A DNA stretch of 64,000 nucleotides from Actinocatenispora rupis (lineage in GTDB: Bacteria > Actinomycetota > Actinomycetes > Mycobacteriales > Micromonosporaceae): contig NZ_BOMB01000010.1 of NCBI RefSeq assembly GCF_016861975.1, positions 62,001-126,000 of the forward strand. Reading direction: 5' to 3'. How positions within the stretch are numbered: position 1 is the stretch's first letter; every line of letters starts with the position of its first letter. Below, piece after piece: positions 37,908 through 47,951 of this stretch. The notes under the pieces were generated by a model. The model had not been told where the DNA came from. It did not search any database and saw nothing but the letters and a program-made list of their open reading frames with translations. Made by a program: the position numbers and the translations under genes.

Positions 37908-39327
37908 TGTCGGGTGCCGCGGGCGGGAGGTGCTCCACGATCGTGGTCGGTACGACGATGCGCCGTGGCGGGGTGCCCGCGTCCACCGCGCCGTCGATGC
38001 GTTCCACGAGCAGCCGCGCGGCACGGCGCCCCAGCTCGTCCGCGTCGTACGCCACGATGGTGACGGGGACGCTCAGCACGTCGGCCAGCTCGAAGTCGTC
38101 GAAGCCGGCGATCGTCACGCTCACCCCGCGCCGCCGCAGCGCCCGGTACGCGCCGATCGTGTTGCGGTTGTTGGTGCACAGGATCGCCGTCGGCGGCACC
38201 GGCAGCGACAGCAGCTCGCCAGCGGCGCGCTCGGCCGACGCGAGGTCCTGCTGCGCCCGCCGCACGTACGCCTCGTCGGGGGTGACGCCGACCTCGTCGA
38301 GCGCCGCGCAGAACCCGCGGTACCGCTCGGAACCGGTGTAGACCGACGGCGGGTTGCCGAGGAACCCGATCCGCCGGTGCCCCGCCGCGAGCAGCGCGCG
38401 GGTCGCCGCGTGCGCCCCGCCGACGTCGTCCACCAGTACGCAGTCCGCGTCGATGCCGGTCGGCGGCCGGCCCACCGTCACCACCGGCACCGACGGCGGC
38501 AACTCGTCCCCCAGGTACGCCTGGGAGTGGCCGGCCGGCACCAGCACCAGGCCATCCACCCGGCGGTCGGTCAGGTCGCGGACCGCGGCACGCTCCCGGT
38601 CCACGTCGCCGCCGGTGTTGGTGATCATCACCCGGCGGTCGCCGGTGGACAGCTCGGCCTCGATGCCGAGCGCGAGCCGCGCGTAGAACGGGTTGGCGAG
38701 GTTGGTGACGACCAGGCCGACGGTGCCGGTCCGGCGCCCCTGCCGCAGGCTGCGCGCCACCACGTTCGGCCGGTACGCCAGCGCCTTCACCGCCGCCTCG
38801 ACCCGCTCCCGGTTCGCCGGGGTCACGCTCGGGCTGCCCCGCAGCACCCGCGACACCGTCATGGTGCTGACGCCGGCGAGCGTCGCCACCTCCCGGATCG
38901 TCGCCGGGTCACCGCCGCGCCCGGCCCCCGCCCGCACCCGGTACACCCCCGCGGCCGCGCGGTCCGCTGTCGCGTCGCCGGTCTCCGCGTTCGTCGTGGT
39001 CCCGGCGGCTGTGGTTTCGGCGGCTCCGGTGCCCGGCTCCGCGCCGTTGGCCGTACCGTCCGCGTTGGCGCCAGCGGCTCTGGTGCCGGCCTTCGCGCCC
39101 GCGCGACCCGTCGCCCGGGCAGGTCCCGTACCGGCGGCGCCGGTCCTCGCGCCAGCCGCCGCCCTGGTACGCCCGGCGTCACCCGTACCGGCGGGCGGTG
39201 TCGTGGCGGCGGGATCGGCTTCGTACGGCGGATCCGAGGTGTCACGGCGTGCCGCCGGACCGGCGTCGGCGGGTGGCGGCGGGGCGGCTGGTCCCGGGCG
39301 GCGGGTGCGGTCGGCCATGCCGGTCAC
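37897..39327 (-). CDS. LacI-family transcriptional regulator with long low-complexity N-terminus
   Basis: A 476-residue regulator. The LacI helix-turn-helix starts unusually late, near residue 140: TIREVATLAGVSTMTVSRVL, followed by the hinge AVKALAYRPNVVARSLRQGR. The periplasmic-binding-protein-like sensor then runs from TVGLVVTNLANPFYARLALG to the end. The first 130 or so residues are Ala/Gly/Thr-rich and look disordered; ordinary LacI proteins lack this. GTG 39327 overlaps the ROK kinase stop (GTGA). A shorter product starting at an internal GTG/TTG close to the HTH is conceivable. It ends in the third palindrome of the 145-bp repeat. It likely controls its own manA-ROK-lacI operon in response to a sugar (phosphate). 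Confidence 0.88.
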   Translation of the reverse strand: MTGMADRTRRPGPAAPPPPADAGPAARRDTSDPPYEADPAATTPPAGTGDAGRTRAAAGARTGAAGTGPARATGRAGAKAGTRAAGANADGTANGAEPGTGAAETTAAGTTTNAETGDATADRAAAGVYRVRAGAGRGGDPATIREVATLAGVSTMTVSRVLRGSPSVTPANRERVEAAVKALAYRPNVVARSLRQGRRTGTVGLVVTNLANPFYARLALGIEAELSTGDRRVMITNTGGDVDRERAAVRDLTDRRVDGLVLVPAGHSQAYLGDELPPSVPVVTVGRPPTGIDADCVLVDDVGGAHAATRALLAAGHRRIGFLGNPPSVYTGSERYRGFCAALDEVGVTPDEAYVRRAQQDLASAERAAGELLSLPVPPTAILCTNNRNTIGAYRALRRRGVSVTIAGFDDFELADVLSVPVTIVAYDADELGRRAARLLVERIDGAVDAGTPPRRIVVPTTIVEHLPPAAPDSPQ

Positions 39328-40499
39328 CCGTCGTGGTGTGGTCCGGCCGGATCGGCGGCGTCCGGTGCGGTTGCGGGGTCGGGACGGCCGGCAGGTCCGG
39401 CGGAGTCAGGCTCAACGAAACCGGATTCGGAGGGGGCCGGCCCGGGGGAGACCGGCTCAACGGAACCGGACTCTGGGGAGGCCGGCCCGGGGGAGCCGCC
39501 GCCACCCCCGGCGACCGGCTCCGGGGAGGCCGGCTCAAGGGAACCGGATTCGGGGGAGACCGGCTCAGCGGAACCGGACTCCGGGGAGGCCGGCTCGGGG
39601 GAGGCCGGCTCGGGGGAGGCCGGGTCGCGGGCGACCAGCGCGGCGCCGAACAGCGGCGAGTCGGCCGGTCGGGCCGCCACGGCGAGCGGCAGGGCGGCGA
39701 GGTCGGCGCCGAGCCCGGCGCGCAGGGCCGGCTCGATCAGGTCCCAGGAGGCGACCATCGCGCCGCCCACCACGACGACCTCCGCGCCGAACCGGGTCAG
39801 CCACGGTGCCAGCGCCACCCCGAGCTCCTCGAACGCGGAGCGCAGCGTCCCGGCGGCCACGGCGTCGCCGGCCCGTGCCGCGGTGGCGATCTCGCGTACG
39901 TCCTCGGCCCGGCCGGTGCGCTGGGCGTACGCGGCGATGACGGCGCGCCGGGAGACCGTCTCCTCCAGCGGTCGGCCGCGGTGGGTGAGCAGGTCGACGC
40001 GGCCTTGCGGCGGCACCGCGTCGCCGGAGCGGACGGCGACGCCGGCGCGCAGGAACGTGGAGCCGACGCCGGTGCCGAGGGTGATGGCGACGGCGCGGTC
40101 GTGGCCGCGACCCGCCCCGTACGCCCACTCGCCGATCGCGAACGCCTCCGCGTCGTTGACGAACCGGAAGTCGGCCGCGGCGGGGATCCGCGCGCAGAGC
40201 GCCGCGCGCAGGTCCACCCCGTACAGCGCCTCGAACTTGCCGACGCCGGCGAACAGCGCGATCCCCGCCGCGTAGTCGAACGGGCCGGGCAGCGCCACGC
40301 TCCACACCGCACCGGTCGGCGCGGTCAGGCCGCCGGCCGCGCGGGCGATCGCGCCGACGATCTCGTCCGCCGAACCGTCCGACGAGAGCGTCGTGCGGCC
40401 GCTGTCGACCACGACCGGCCCGGCGGCACGCCACTCCACCAGCGCGGCGGTGACGTGGGTGCCGCCGATCTCCAGTACGGGGACCGCAGGGGTGTTCAC
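39324..40499 (-). CDS. ROK-family sugar kinase with Ser/Pro/Glu-rich tail
   Basis: A 391-residue protein whose first 280 or so residues form a ROK kinase. The phosphate-binding motif is LEIGGTHVTAALV, then SVALPGPFDYAAG, catalytic Asp in FVNDAEAFAIGEW, ITLGTGVGSTFL and VVVGGAMVASWD. The CxCGxxGCxE zinc motif of classical ROK proteins is absent, as in a subset of sugar kinases. From about residue 285 the protein becomes an SPEPASPE-like repeat tail of roughly 105 residues. It starts at GTG 40499, overlapping the manA stop (GTGA), and its own stop overlaps the LacI start. It probably phosphorylates the hexose that ManA then isomerises. Confidence 0.87.
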   Translation of the reverse strand: MNTPAVPVLEIGGTHVTAALVEWRAAGPVVVDSGRTTLSSDGSADEIVGAIARAAGGLTAPTGAVWSVALPGPFDYAAGIALFAGVGKFEALYGVDLRAALCARIPAAADFRFVNDAEAFAIGEWAYGAGRGHDRAVAITLGTGVGSTFLRAGVAVRSGDAVPPQGRVDLLTHRGRPLEETVSRRAVIAAYAQRTGRAEDVREIATAARAGDAVAAGTLRSAFEELGVALAPWLTRFGAEVVVVGGAMVASWDLIEPALRAGLGADLAALPLAVAARPADSPLFGAALVARDPASPEPASPEPASPESGSAEPVSPESGSLEPASPEPVAGGGGGSPGPASPESGSVEPVSPGPAPSESGFVEPDSAGPAGRPDPATAPDAADPAGPHHDG

Positions 40500-42184
40500 C
40501 GGACGTGGGCCTTCACGATCCGGGACGCTACCGTCCCGAGCCCGGAGATCGTGTACCGGCCCACCGCGGCGGGCACGACCAGCGTCTCCGCGTAGTTCAG
40601 CCGGTGTTCGTGGCCGGCCGGGGTGCGCACCAGGACGCCGTCGCCCTCCACCACGTTGATGACGTGGAACCGGCCGGCGGTGTCGTCGGGCGCCTCGGTG
40701 CCGGCGGCCACCACGAGCCGGTGCACCGTGAAGAACATCTCCGGCAGCTCGCCGAGCAGCTCCTCGCGCCAGCCGTCGCCGCCCCGCACCGTACGCGGGG
40801 ACTGGACGAGGTCGGCGGCGACGGCCGCGCCGGTGCGCTGGGTGTTGAGGTTGCGGAACGCGTGCTCGACGTGCACCGCGCGCTGCCGGTCCTTCGCGTC
40901 GCGCCGCAGCCAGTCGTAGAACCGCAGCGAGTACAGGTACGGCGTGGCGCTGACCTCCAGCACCACGTTGCCCTTGCCGCTGCCGTGCGGGGTACCGCCG
41001 GGGATCAGGAACAGCTGGTGCTCGTCGGCCGGGAACGTCTGCACGTACTTCGTGATGTCGAACTCGGTGCCGGCGTGGTCGGCGGCGTGCGCGTCGGCGT
41101 GGAACGCGTCGACGTCGACCCCCTCGCGCAGCCCGAGGAACACCGTGTTCTCCGCGCTGCCGACCATCATGTAGTACGTCTCGTGCTGCGTGTACGGCCA
41201 GCCGAACACCTCGGTCATGTACGTCGACTGCGGATGGCAGTGCACGGACAGGTTGCCGCCCGCCACGGTGTCCAGGTAGTCGAACCGGATCGGGAACGAC
41301 GTGCCGAACGTGCGGTGCACCTCCTGACCCAGCACCTGCTCCGGGTGCAGCGCCACCAGCAGCTGGAACGGCAGCTCGATCCGGTGCTCGTCGTCGCCGA
41401 TCAGCACCCCCGACTCCGGCGCGATCAGCTCGTATCCCAGCGCGGTGTTCTCGGCGTCCGGGTTGAAGCCCAGCTCGGTGCGGGCCCACTGGCCGCCCCA
41501 CGGCGTCGTGTTGAACGTCGGCCGGGTCCGGAACGGCCGCCGCACCAGGTCGTCGGCGGTGGCGCGCAACGCCGGGCCGGACAGCGAGACCGGCTCGTCC
41601 GGCCGCTGGGTGTCCAGGTAGCGGTCGAGGGTCGCGGCGATGTCGTCGCGGTGCCGGTCGAGGATCGGCCAGTCGATGTAGAACAGTCGGCGGTTGGTGC
41701 CGGCGCCGGCGGACTGCCCGAGGTTGCTTCCGGTACCGTCGCCGACCGCGGCCTCCGCGTACCGCTTCGGCAGGTCGGCGTACCACAGCGCGTCGTGCGC
41801 GACGAGGGCCGCGCCCGGCCCGTACACGACGGTCAGGGTGTCGGTGGGCGCGACCTCGGGCAGGTCGGCGAAGAAGTCGGCGAGGGTGGCGTCGGACAGC
41901 CGGGCGAAGTGCGGGTCGCCGGTCAGCTCGGACGTGTCGGTCCGCGCGGCGATCGTGTCCCAGTCGGCCAGGTGGTCCCGGACGTCGACGGCGACCAGCC
42001 CCGGCACCGCCGCGGCGAGGCCCTTGACCAGGGTGTCCCAGTCGAGGATCCACGGTCCGTCGACGGCCAGCACGCGGGTGCCGGCCGGCAGCTCGTCGAC
42101 CGCCTGCCGCCACCCGACGCGGACCCGGCCGCCGACCGGCGCATACCGCGGGTTGGGCTCGTAGCTGCGATCGGTGTCCGGCAC
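40496..42184 (-). CDS. manA: Class I mannose-6-phosphate isomerase-like protein with N-terminal kinase-like domain
   Basis: A 562-residue protein. The C-terminal two thirds are a cupin of the class I phosphomannose isomerase group, with zinc ligands in LSVHCHPQSTYM (two His), the Glu in WPYTQHETYYMM, and a His in LIPGGTPHGSGKG. The N-terminal ~200 residues (RVLAVDGPWILDWDTLVKGL, VVYGPGAALVAHDALWYADL, LFYIDWPILDRHRDD) resemble a nucleoside/uridine-kinase fold without a standard P-loop. The start GTG 42184 has AGGGGG upstream. It heads a three-gene operon with GTGA overlaps. Role: interconversion of a ketose- and aldose-6-phosphate; the N-domain role is unknown. Confidence 0.87.
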   Translation of the reverse strand: MPDTDRSYEPNPRYAPVGGRVRVGWRQAVDELPAGTRVLAVDGPWILDWDTLVKGLAAAVPGLVAVDVRDHLADWDTIAARTDTSELTGDPHFARLSDATLADFFADLPEVAPTDTLTVVYGPGAALVAHDALWYADLPKRYAEAAVGDGTGSNLGQSAGAGTNRRLFYIDWPILDRHRDDIAATLDRYLDTQRPDEPVSLSGPALRATADDLVRRPFRTRPTFNTTPWGGQWARTELGFNPDAENTALGYELIAPESGVLIGDDEHRIELPFQLLVALHPEQVLGQEVHRTFGTSFPIRFDYLDTVAGGNLSVHCHPQSTYMTEVFGWPYTQHETYYMMVGSAENTVFLGLREGVDVDAFHADAHAADHAGTEFDITKYVQTFPADEHQLFLIPGGTPHGSGKGNVVLEVSATPYLYSLRFYDWLRRDAKDRQRAVHVEHAFRNLNTQRTGAAVAADLVQSPRTVRGGDGWREELLGELPEMFFTVHRLVVAAGTEAPDDTAGRFHVINVVEGDGVLVRTPAGHEHRLNYAETLVVPAAVGRYTISGLGTVASRIVKAHVR

Positions 42185-42197
42185 GGGTGCCCCCTCG

Positions 42198-42219
42198 GAG
42201 GTCGAAGTTATCGTTATCC
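42198..42219 (-). promoter_or_regulatory. Conserved regulatory element in front of the manA operon
   Basis: Read on the minus strand it begins GGATAACGATAACTTCGACC, ending 14 bases before the manA start codon. A near-copy on the plus strand (42321-42341) precedes the divergent acs unit. It could be an operator, for instance for the LacI protein of the operon, or a shared promoter element. Confidence 0.6.
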
Positions 42220-42320
42220 TAGCCCGGCCGCCGGATGCTGCGACCGCCGGGTGACCCGGATCAGGTGTATCACGGGGAGTCCGCCGTCGTCGGCGAGTCG
42301 CCACGCCCAACGACCGTCCG

Positions 42321-42341
42321 GGATAGCGTTAACTTGACCTC
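42321..42341 (+). promoter_or_regulatory. Second copy of the regulatory element, in front of the acs unit
   Basis: It begins GGATAGCGTTAACTTGACC. Compared with the copy at 42198-42219 it has two substitutions and a one-base gap over 21-22 bases. It lies about 95 bp upstream of the small gene that precedes acs. Confidence 0.6.
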
Positions 42342-42436
42342 AGGCGGGGCCGATCGTTCGGGTGGTGCCGGCGGGCCGGGGCGGGGGCTAGCTTGGATGT
42401 GACGCCCGGATGCGGGTGACGGACGGCTGATCGCGG

Positions 42437-42759
42437 ATGACCCTGCAGTACCTGGTGGGTGAGGTGTCGTGGCGGCTCGCGGAGCTCGCCGCGGCGGCGG
42501 ACGACGGCCCGGCGCGGGAGCTGTCCGCGTTGCGTCGTCGGGCCGAGACCGCGCCGCTGCCGCTGCTCGGGCCGGTGCTGCTGGACGCGCTGCGGGTGGC
42601 CGAGCGGGTCGCCGCCGAGTCCCTGCGCCGTGGTGACGTGTCGTCGTTCGTCCGGCAGAGCGCGGCATCGACCGAGCTGTACGGATTCGCGCTGTGTGCG
42701 GATCTCGTCGACGAACGGCTGGTCGTCGCGCCGGGCGGGACTGTCGAGGAGGTCTGCAG

Positions 42760-42763
<4 letters not shown>
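42437..42763 (+). CDS. Small conserved-looking protein encoded upstream of acs
   Basis: A 108-residue, mostly helical, Ala/Leu/Arg-rich protein with no signal peptide (MTLQYLVGEVSWRLAELAAA; ALRVAERVAAESLRRGDVSS; STELYGFALCADLVDERLV). I do not recognise a family. The stop overlaps the acs start as ATGA, so the two are translationally coupled, which suggests a role linked to acetyl-CoA synthetase amount or activity. The ribosome site is weak. Confidence 0.7.
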
Positions 42764-44874
<2,111 letters not shown>

Positions 44875-44973
44875 CGCCGCGACGCGGTGACCGGGCCGGC
44901 CGTCGGACCCGGCGACCGGCCCGGCCGTCGGCGCGACGGCCCCGCACAGGGCGGAACGACGCCGGCGTCCGGC

Positions 44974-45145
44974 GTCCTCCGCCCGGCGGAACGGCGCCGC
45001 CTCCCTCGTGCGTCCCGGCCCGCGACAGGCGCACCCGCCGGGCCAGGGTCGACGTGCGCGTCCTCCGCAGGGCGGAACGGCGCCGCGTGGTGCGTCGCGG
45101 GCCTGCGACAGGCGCATCCGCCGGTCCGGGTCCGACCGCGGGGAC
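44974..45145. repeat. 86-bp tandem repeat between convergent genes
   Basis: Copy 1 (44974-45059) and copy 2 (45060-45145) share GTCCTCCGC, GGCGGAACGGCGCCGC, GCGACAGGCGCAYCCGCCGG and further blocks. A third, partial copy (GGGCGGAACGACGCC-like) begins near 44942. The array fills the gap between acs and the epimerase gene; no other terminator was seen. Confidence 0.82.
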
Positions 45146-45147
45146 CG

Positions 45148-46062
45148 TCAGTGCGTGCGGGGGGTGGTGTCGACGGCGGCGAGGGCCTCGTCGAGCGGCG
45201 TCGGCTCGATGCCGAACGTACGGGTCGTCAGGTCGGCGTGCATCGTGAACGGCCGGTCCCACTGGTAGTACGTGGTGCGCAGCTCGCGGACGAGCGGCGA
45301 CACGAGCCCACCCACCCAGAGCACCGGGTACGGCATGGCGGTGAGCTTCGGTGCACCGGCGCCGGTGACCTCCGCGTACCGGGTGGCGAGTTCGCGGACG
45401 GTCAGCGGGTCGTTGCTGGGTACGAGCCAGCCGTGGCCCCAGGCGCGTTCGGTGGTGGCGGCGGTGACCAGCGTGCGCGCCACGTCCCGGATCGAGGTCC
45501 AGGTGTGCGGCTGGTCGAGCCGCGCCGGCACGTACGCCCGGCGGCCGGCGGTGACGGGTCCGGCGACGGCGACCGCGAGCAGCGAGTTCGCCTCGATGTA
45601 GTCGCTGGCCCGGACCTCGGTGGCGCGGACCCGGCCGGCCTCGTGCGCGGCGAGCGCGGCCCGCCACATCTCGGCACGCAGCCGCAGCTTCGGATGCGTG
45701 GCGGCGAGCGGCGTGTCGGCGGTGATGGGACCGACGACCGGACCGTACCCGTAGAGGTTGCTCGCGGTGGCGAGCACGGCGCCGGTGCGTTCGGCGGTGG
45801 TGAGGAGGCTGGCGGCGAGCGGCGGCCAGTCCGTCAACCACCGGTGGTACTGCGGGGACGCGCAGTTGTACAGCGCGGCGGCGCCCTCGGTCAGCGCGGT
45901 GAGCCGGTCGGCGTCGGTGGCGTCGGCGGCGACCGGTTCGGTGCCGTCGGGGCCGGTGCCGTGCCGGGTCACCACCCGGACCCGGGCGCCGCGGTCGAGC
46001 AGGGCGCGGGCGGTCGCGGTACCGACCGGGCCGCCGCCCACGATCACGTGCAGGTCGTCCAC
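45148..46062 (-). CDS. NAD-dependent epimerase/dehydratase-like (atypical SDR) protein
   Basis: A 304-residue protein. The dinucleotide motif is HVIVGGGPVGTATARALLDR, closer to GxGxxG than to the SDR TGxxxGxG. It is followed by YNCASPQYHRW and ATASNLYGYGPV, where an extended SDR has its Ser/Tyr region. RASDYIEANS and HTWTSIRDVARTLV match sugar-nucleotide epimerase-like proteins. No YxxxK is evident. GTG 46062 has GGAAGGAA upstream. It is probably a single gene, ending at the 86-bp tandem repeats. Confidence 0.8.
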   Translation of the reverse strand: MDDLHVIVGGGPVGTATARALLDRGARVRVVTRHGTGPDGTEPVAADATDADRLTALTEGAAALYNCASPQYHRWLTDWPPLAASLLTTAERTGAVLATASNLYGYGPVVGPITADTPLAATHPKLRLRAEMWRAALAAHEAGRVRATEVRASDYIEANSLLAVAVAGPVTAGRRAYVPARLDQPHTWTSIRDVARTLVTAATTERAWGHGWLVPSNDPLTVRELATRYAEVTGAGAPKLTAMPYPVLWVGGLVSPLVRELRTTYYQWDRPFTMHADLTTRTFGIEPTPLDEALAAVDTTPRTH

Positions 46063-46141
46063 GGTGTCGTTCCTTCCCGTCGTGGCCTGACCCGGGCCCG
46101 TCCGGTACGTCGGCCGCGACCGGTACGCCGCGGTCCTGTGG

Positions 46142-47830
46142 TCACGAGGGGAGCTGCCACTGCTGGTTCTCCCCGCCGGTGCAGTCCCAGATCTGCGCCT
46201 GCGTCCCATCCTCGGTACTGGAGTCGGTCGCGTCCAGGCACCGGCCCGACTTGGTGTTGACGAGCTGGCCGTCCCGCGCGGTCCACTGCTGCGCCGGCGT
46301 GCCGTTGCAGTCGTACAGCTGGACCTTGGTGCCGTTGTCGGTGGCGCCGCCGGTCGCGTCCAGGCACTTGCCGAGCGAGCGCAGCGTGCCGTCGGCGCCG
46401 AACAGCCAGTTCTGCGCGTCGGTTCCGTTGCAGTGGTACACCTGCACCGCGGTGCCGTTGTCCGTCGCGGCGTCGTGTACGTCGAGGCACAGCCCGCCGA
46501 GCCCGTGGACGGGGCCGGCGACCGGTGCCGGCGTGGTCGGTGCGGTGCTCGGGCTCGGGCTCGTCGGGCTCGGCGTCGGCGACGCGGTGCGCCGGTGCTG
46601 GCCGGACGCCGCCGCGCCGCGGTCGGTGGTGGCGAGCGTCCAGCCGATCCCGATGCCGAGCGTGGCCAGCAGCACCACCGCGGTACCGGCGGCGCAGAGC
46701 CAGAACACCAGCCGCAGCCGGGAACGCCGCGCGGCCGGCTGGCGTTCGCCGGGCTCCTCGGTCCCGGGGGCGGGGCCGACCGCGGCCACCCCGCGCGGGA
46801 ACCCCCCGCCCGCGCCAGTGCCACCCGAGCCCACCCCGCTCGTTCCCGCACCAGCGCCACCCGCGCCCGCACCGACCACGGCAGCCCCGCCCGGTTCACC
46901 GACCGCCGGTACGACGGTGGTCGTGCCGGCGACGGTGCCGGTGTCGAGCAGCCGGGCCAGATCGGCGCGCTGCCGGGCGATCAGCCCGTGTACGCCGGCC
47001 GGCCAGGGCTGCGCGGCCGGGACGATGGCGCCGGCCAGCTCGCGCAGCTGCGCGGCGGTGGGCCGCCGGGCCGGGTCCTTCGCCAGGCACGGCGCGACGA
47101 GCCGGCGTACCCGCGGCGGGACGGCACTCAGGTCCGGCTCGGTGTGCACGATCCGTTCGAGTACGCGGGGCGCGGCGTCGCCGTCGAACAGGTCGACGCC
47201 GGTGCAGGCCAGGGCCAGTACGCAGCCGACGGAGAACATGTCGGAGGCGGGGCCGGTGGGCAGGCCCCGGGCGCGCTCGGGCGACATGTACCCGGGGGCG
47301 CCGACGACGGAGCCGGCGCGCGTGAGCCCGGCGACGGCCGTACTGTCCGCGGCGTGCGCGATGCCGAAGTCGATGACGCGGACGCCGTCGTCGGTGAGCA
47401 GCACGTTGCCGGGGTTCAGGTCACGGTGCACCAGGCCGGCGCCGTGGATGGTGATGAGCGCGGACGCCAGGCCGGCGGCGAGCCGGAGTACCGAGTCCTC
47501 GGACATCGGGCCGGCGGCGGCGACCGCGTCGCGCAGCGCCGGACCGGGTACGAACACGGAGGCGAGCCACGGGGTCGCGGCGTCCGGGTCGGCGTCGATG
47601 ACCGCGGCGGTGTGCGCGCCGGACACCCGCCGGGACGCGTCGACCTCGCGGCGGAACCGTTCCCGGAAGCCGGGGTCGGCGGCGAGCTGGTCGTGGATCA
47701 GCTTGACGGCGACGAGCCGCCCGTCGGGCCCCGCGCCGAGGCACACCTGACCCATGCCGCCCCGGCCCAGCTCGGCCAGCAACCGGTACGGACCGACGGC
47801 GGTCCGCTCGGACGGGCCCAGCGGCCGCAT
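46142..47830 (-). CDS. Membrane Ser/Thr protein kinase with extracellular ricin-type lectin domain
   Basis: A 562-residue receptor-like kinase. The cytoplasmic kinase domain has ELGRGGMGQVCLG, the ATP Lys in LVAVKLIHD, HRDLNPGNVLL, DFG in VIDFGIAHA, and GAPGYMSPERARG. A Gly/Ala-rich linker leads to one membrane segment, LVFWLCAAGTAVVLLATLGI. A Ser/Thr/Pro stalk is followed by a beta-trefoil of three ricin-B repeats, each with CLD and a terminal QxW or QNW (AQNWLF, AQQWTA, NQQWQLP). This predicts binding of an external sugar. ATG 47830 has GGAGGG five bases upstream. The kinase core appears complete. Confidence 0.93.
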   Translation of the reverse strand: MRPLGPSERTAVGPYRLLAELGRGGMGQVCLGAGPDGRLVAVKLIHDQLAADPGFRERFRREVDASRRVSGAHTAAVIDADPDAATPWLASVFVPGPALRDAVAAAGPMSEDSVLRLAAGLASALITIHGAGLVHRDLNPGNVLLTDDGVRVIDFGIAHAADSTAVAGLTRAGSVVGAPGYMSPERARGLPTGPASDMFSVGCVLALACTGVDLFDGDAAPRVLERIVHTEPDLSAVPPRVRRLVAPCLAKDPARRPTAAQLRELAGAIVPAAQPWPAGVHGLIARQRADLARLLDTGTVAGTTTVVPAVGEPGGAAVVGAGAGGAGAGTSGVGSGGTGAGGGFPRGVAAVGPAPGTEEPGERQPAARRSRLRLVFWLCAAGTAVVLLATLGIGIGWTLATTDRGAAASGQHRRTASPTPSPTSPSPSTAPTTPAPVAGPVHGLGGLCLDVHDAATDNGTAVQVYHCNGTDAQNWLFGADGTLRSLGKCLDATGGATDNGTKVQLYDCNGTPAQQWTARDGQLVNTKSGRCLDATDSSTEDGTQAQIWDCTGGENQQWQLPS

Positions 47831-47901
47831 CGCACCCTCCCCATGGGCGTTCACCGCCCGAGGCGCCGTGCCCGGACGCCAAACATGGTACGAGGGTGCG
47901 C

Positions 47902-47934
47902 CGGGCCGGCGGCCCGCGGTCGCCTGCCGGCCCG
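47902..47934 (-). terminator. Terminator hairpin after the dipeptidase operon
   Basis: CGGGCCGGC (47902-47910) pairs with GCCGGCCCG (47926-47934): a 9-bp stem with a 15-nt loop, about 18 bases after the dipeptidase stop and before the kinase start. Confidence 0.6.
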
Positions 47935-47951
47935 TACGCGCCGGGGCGGGG

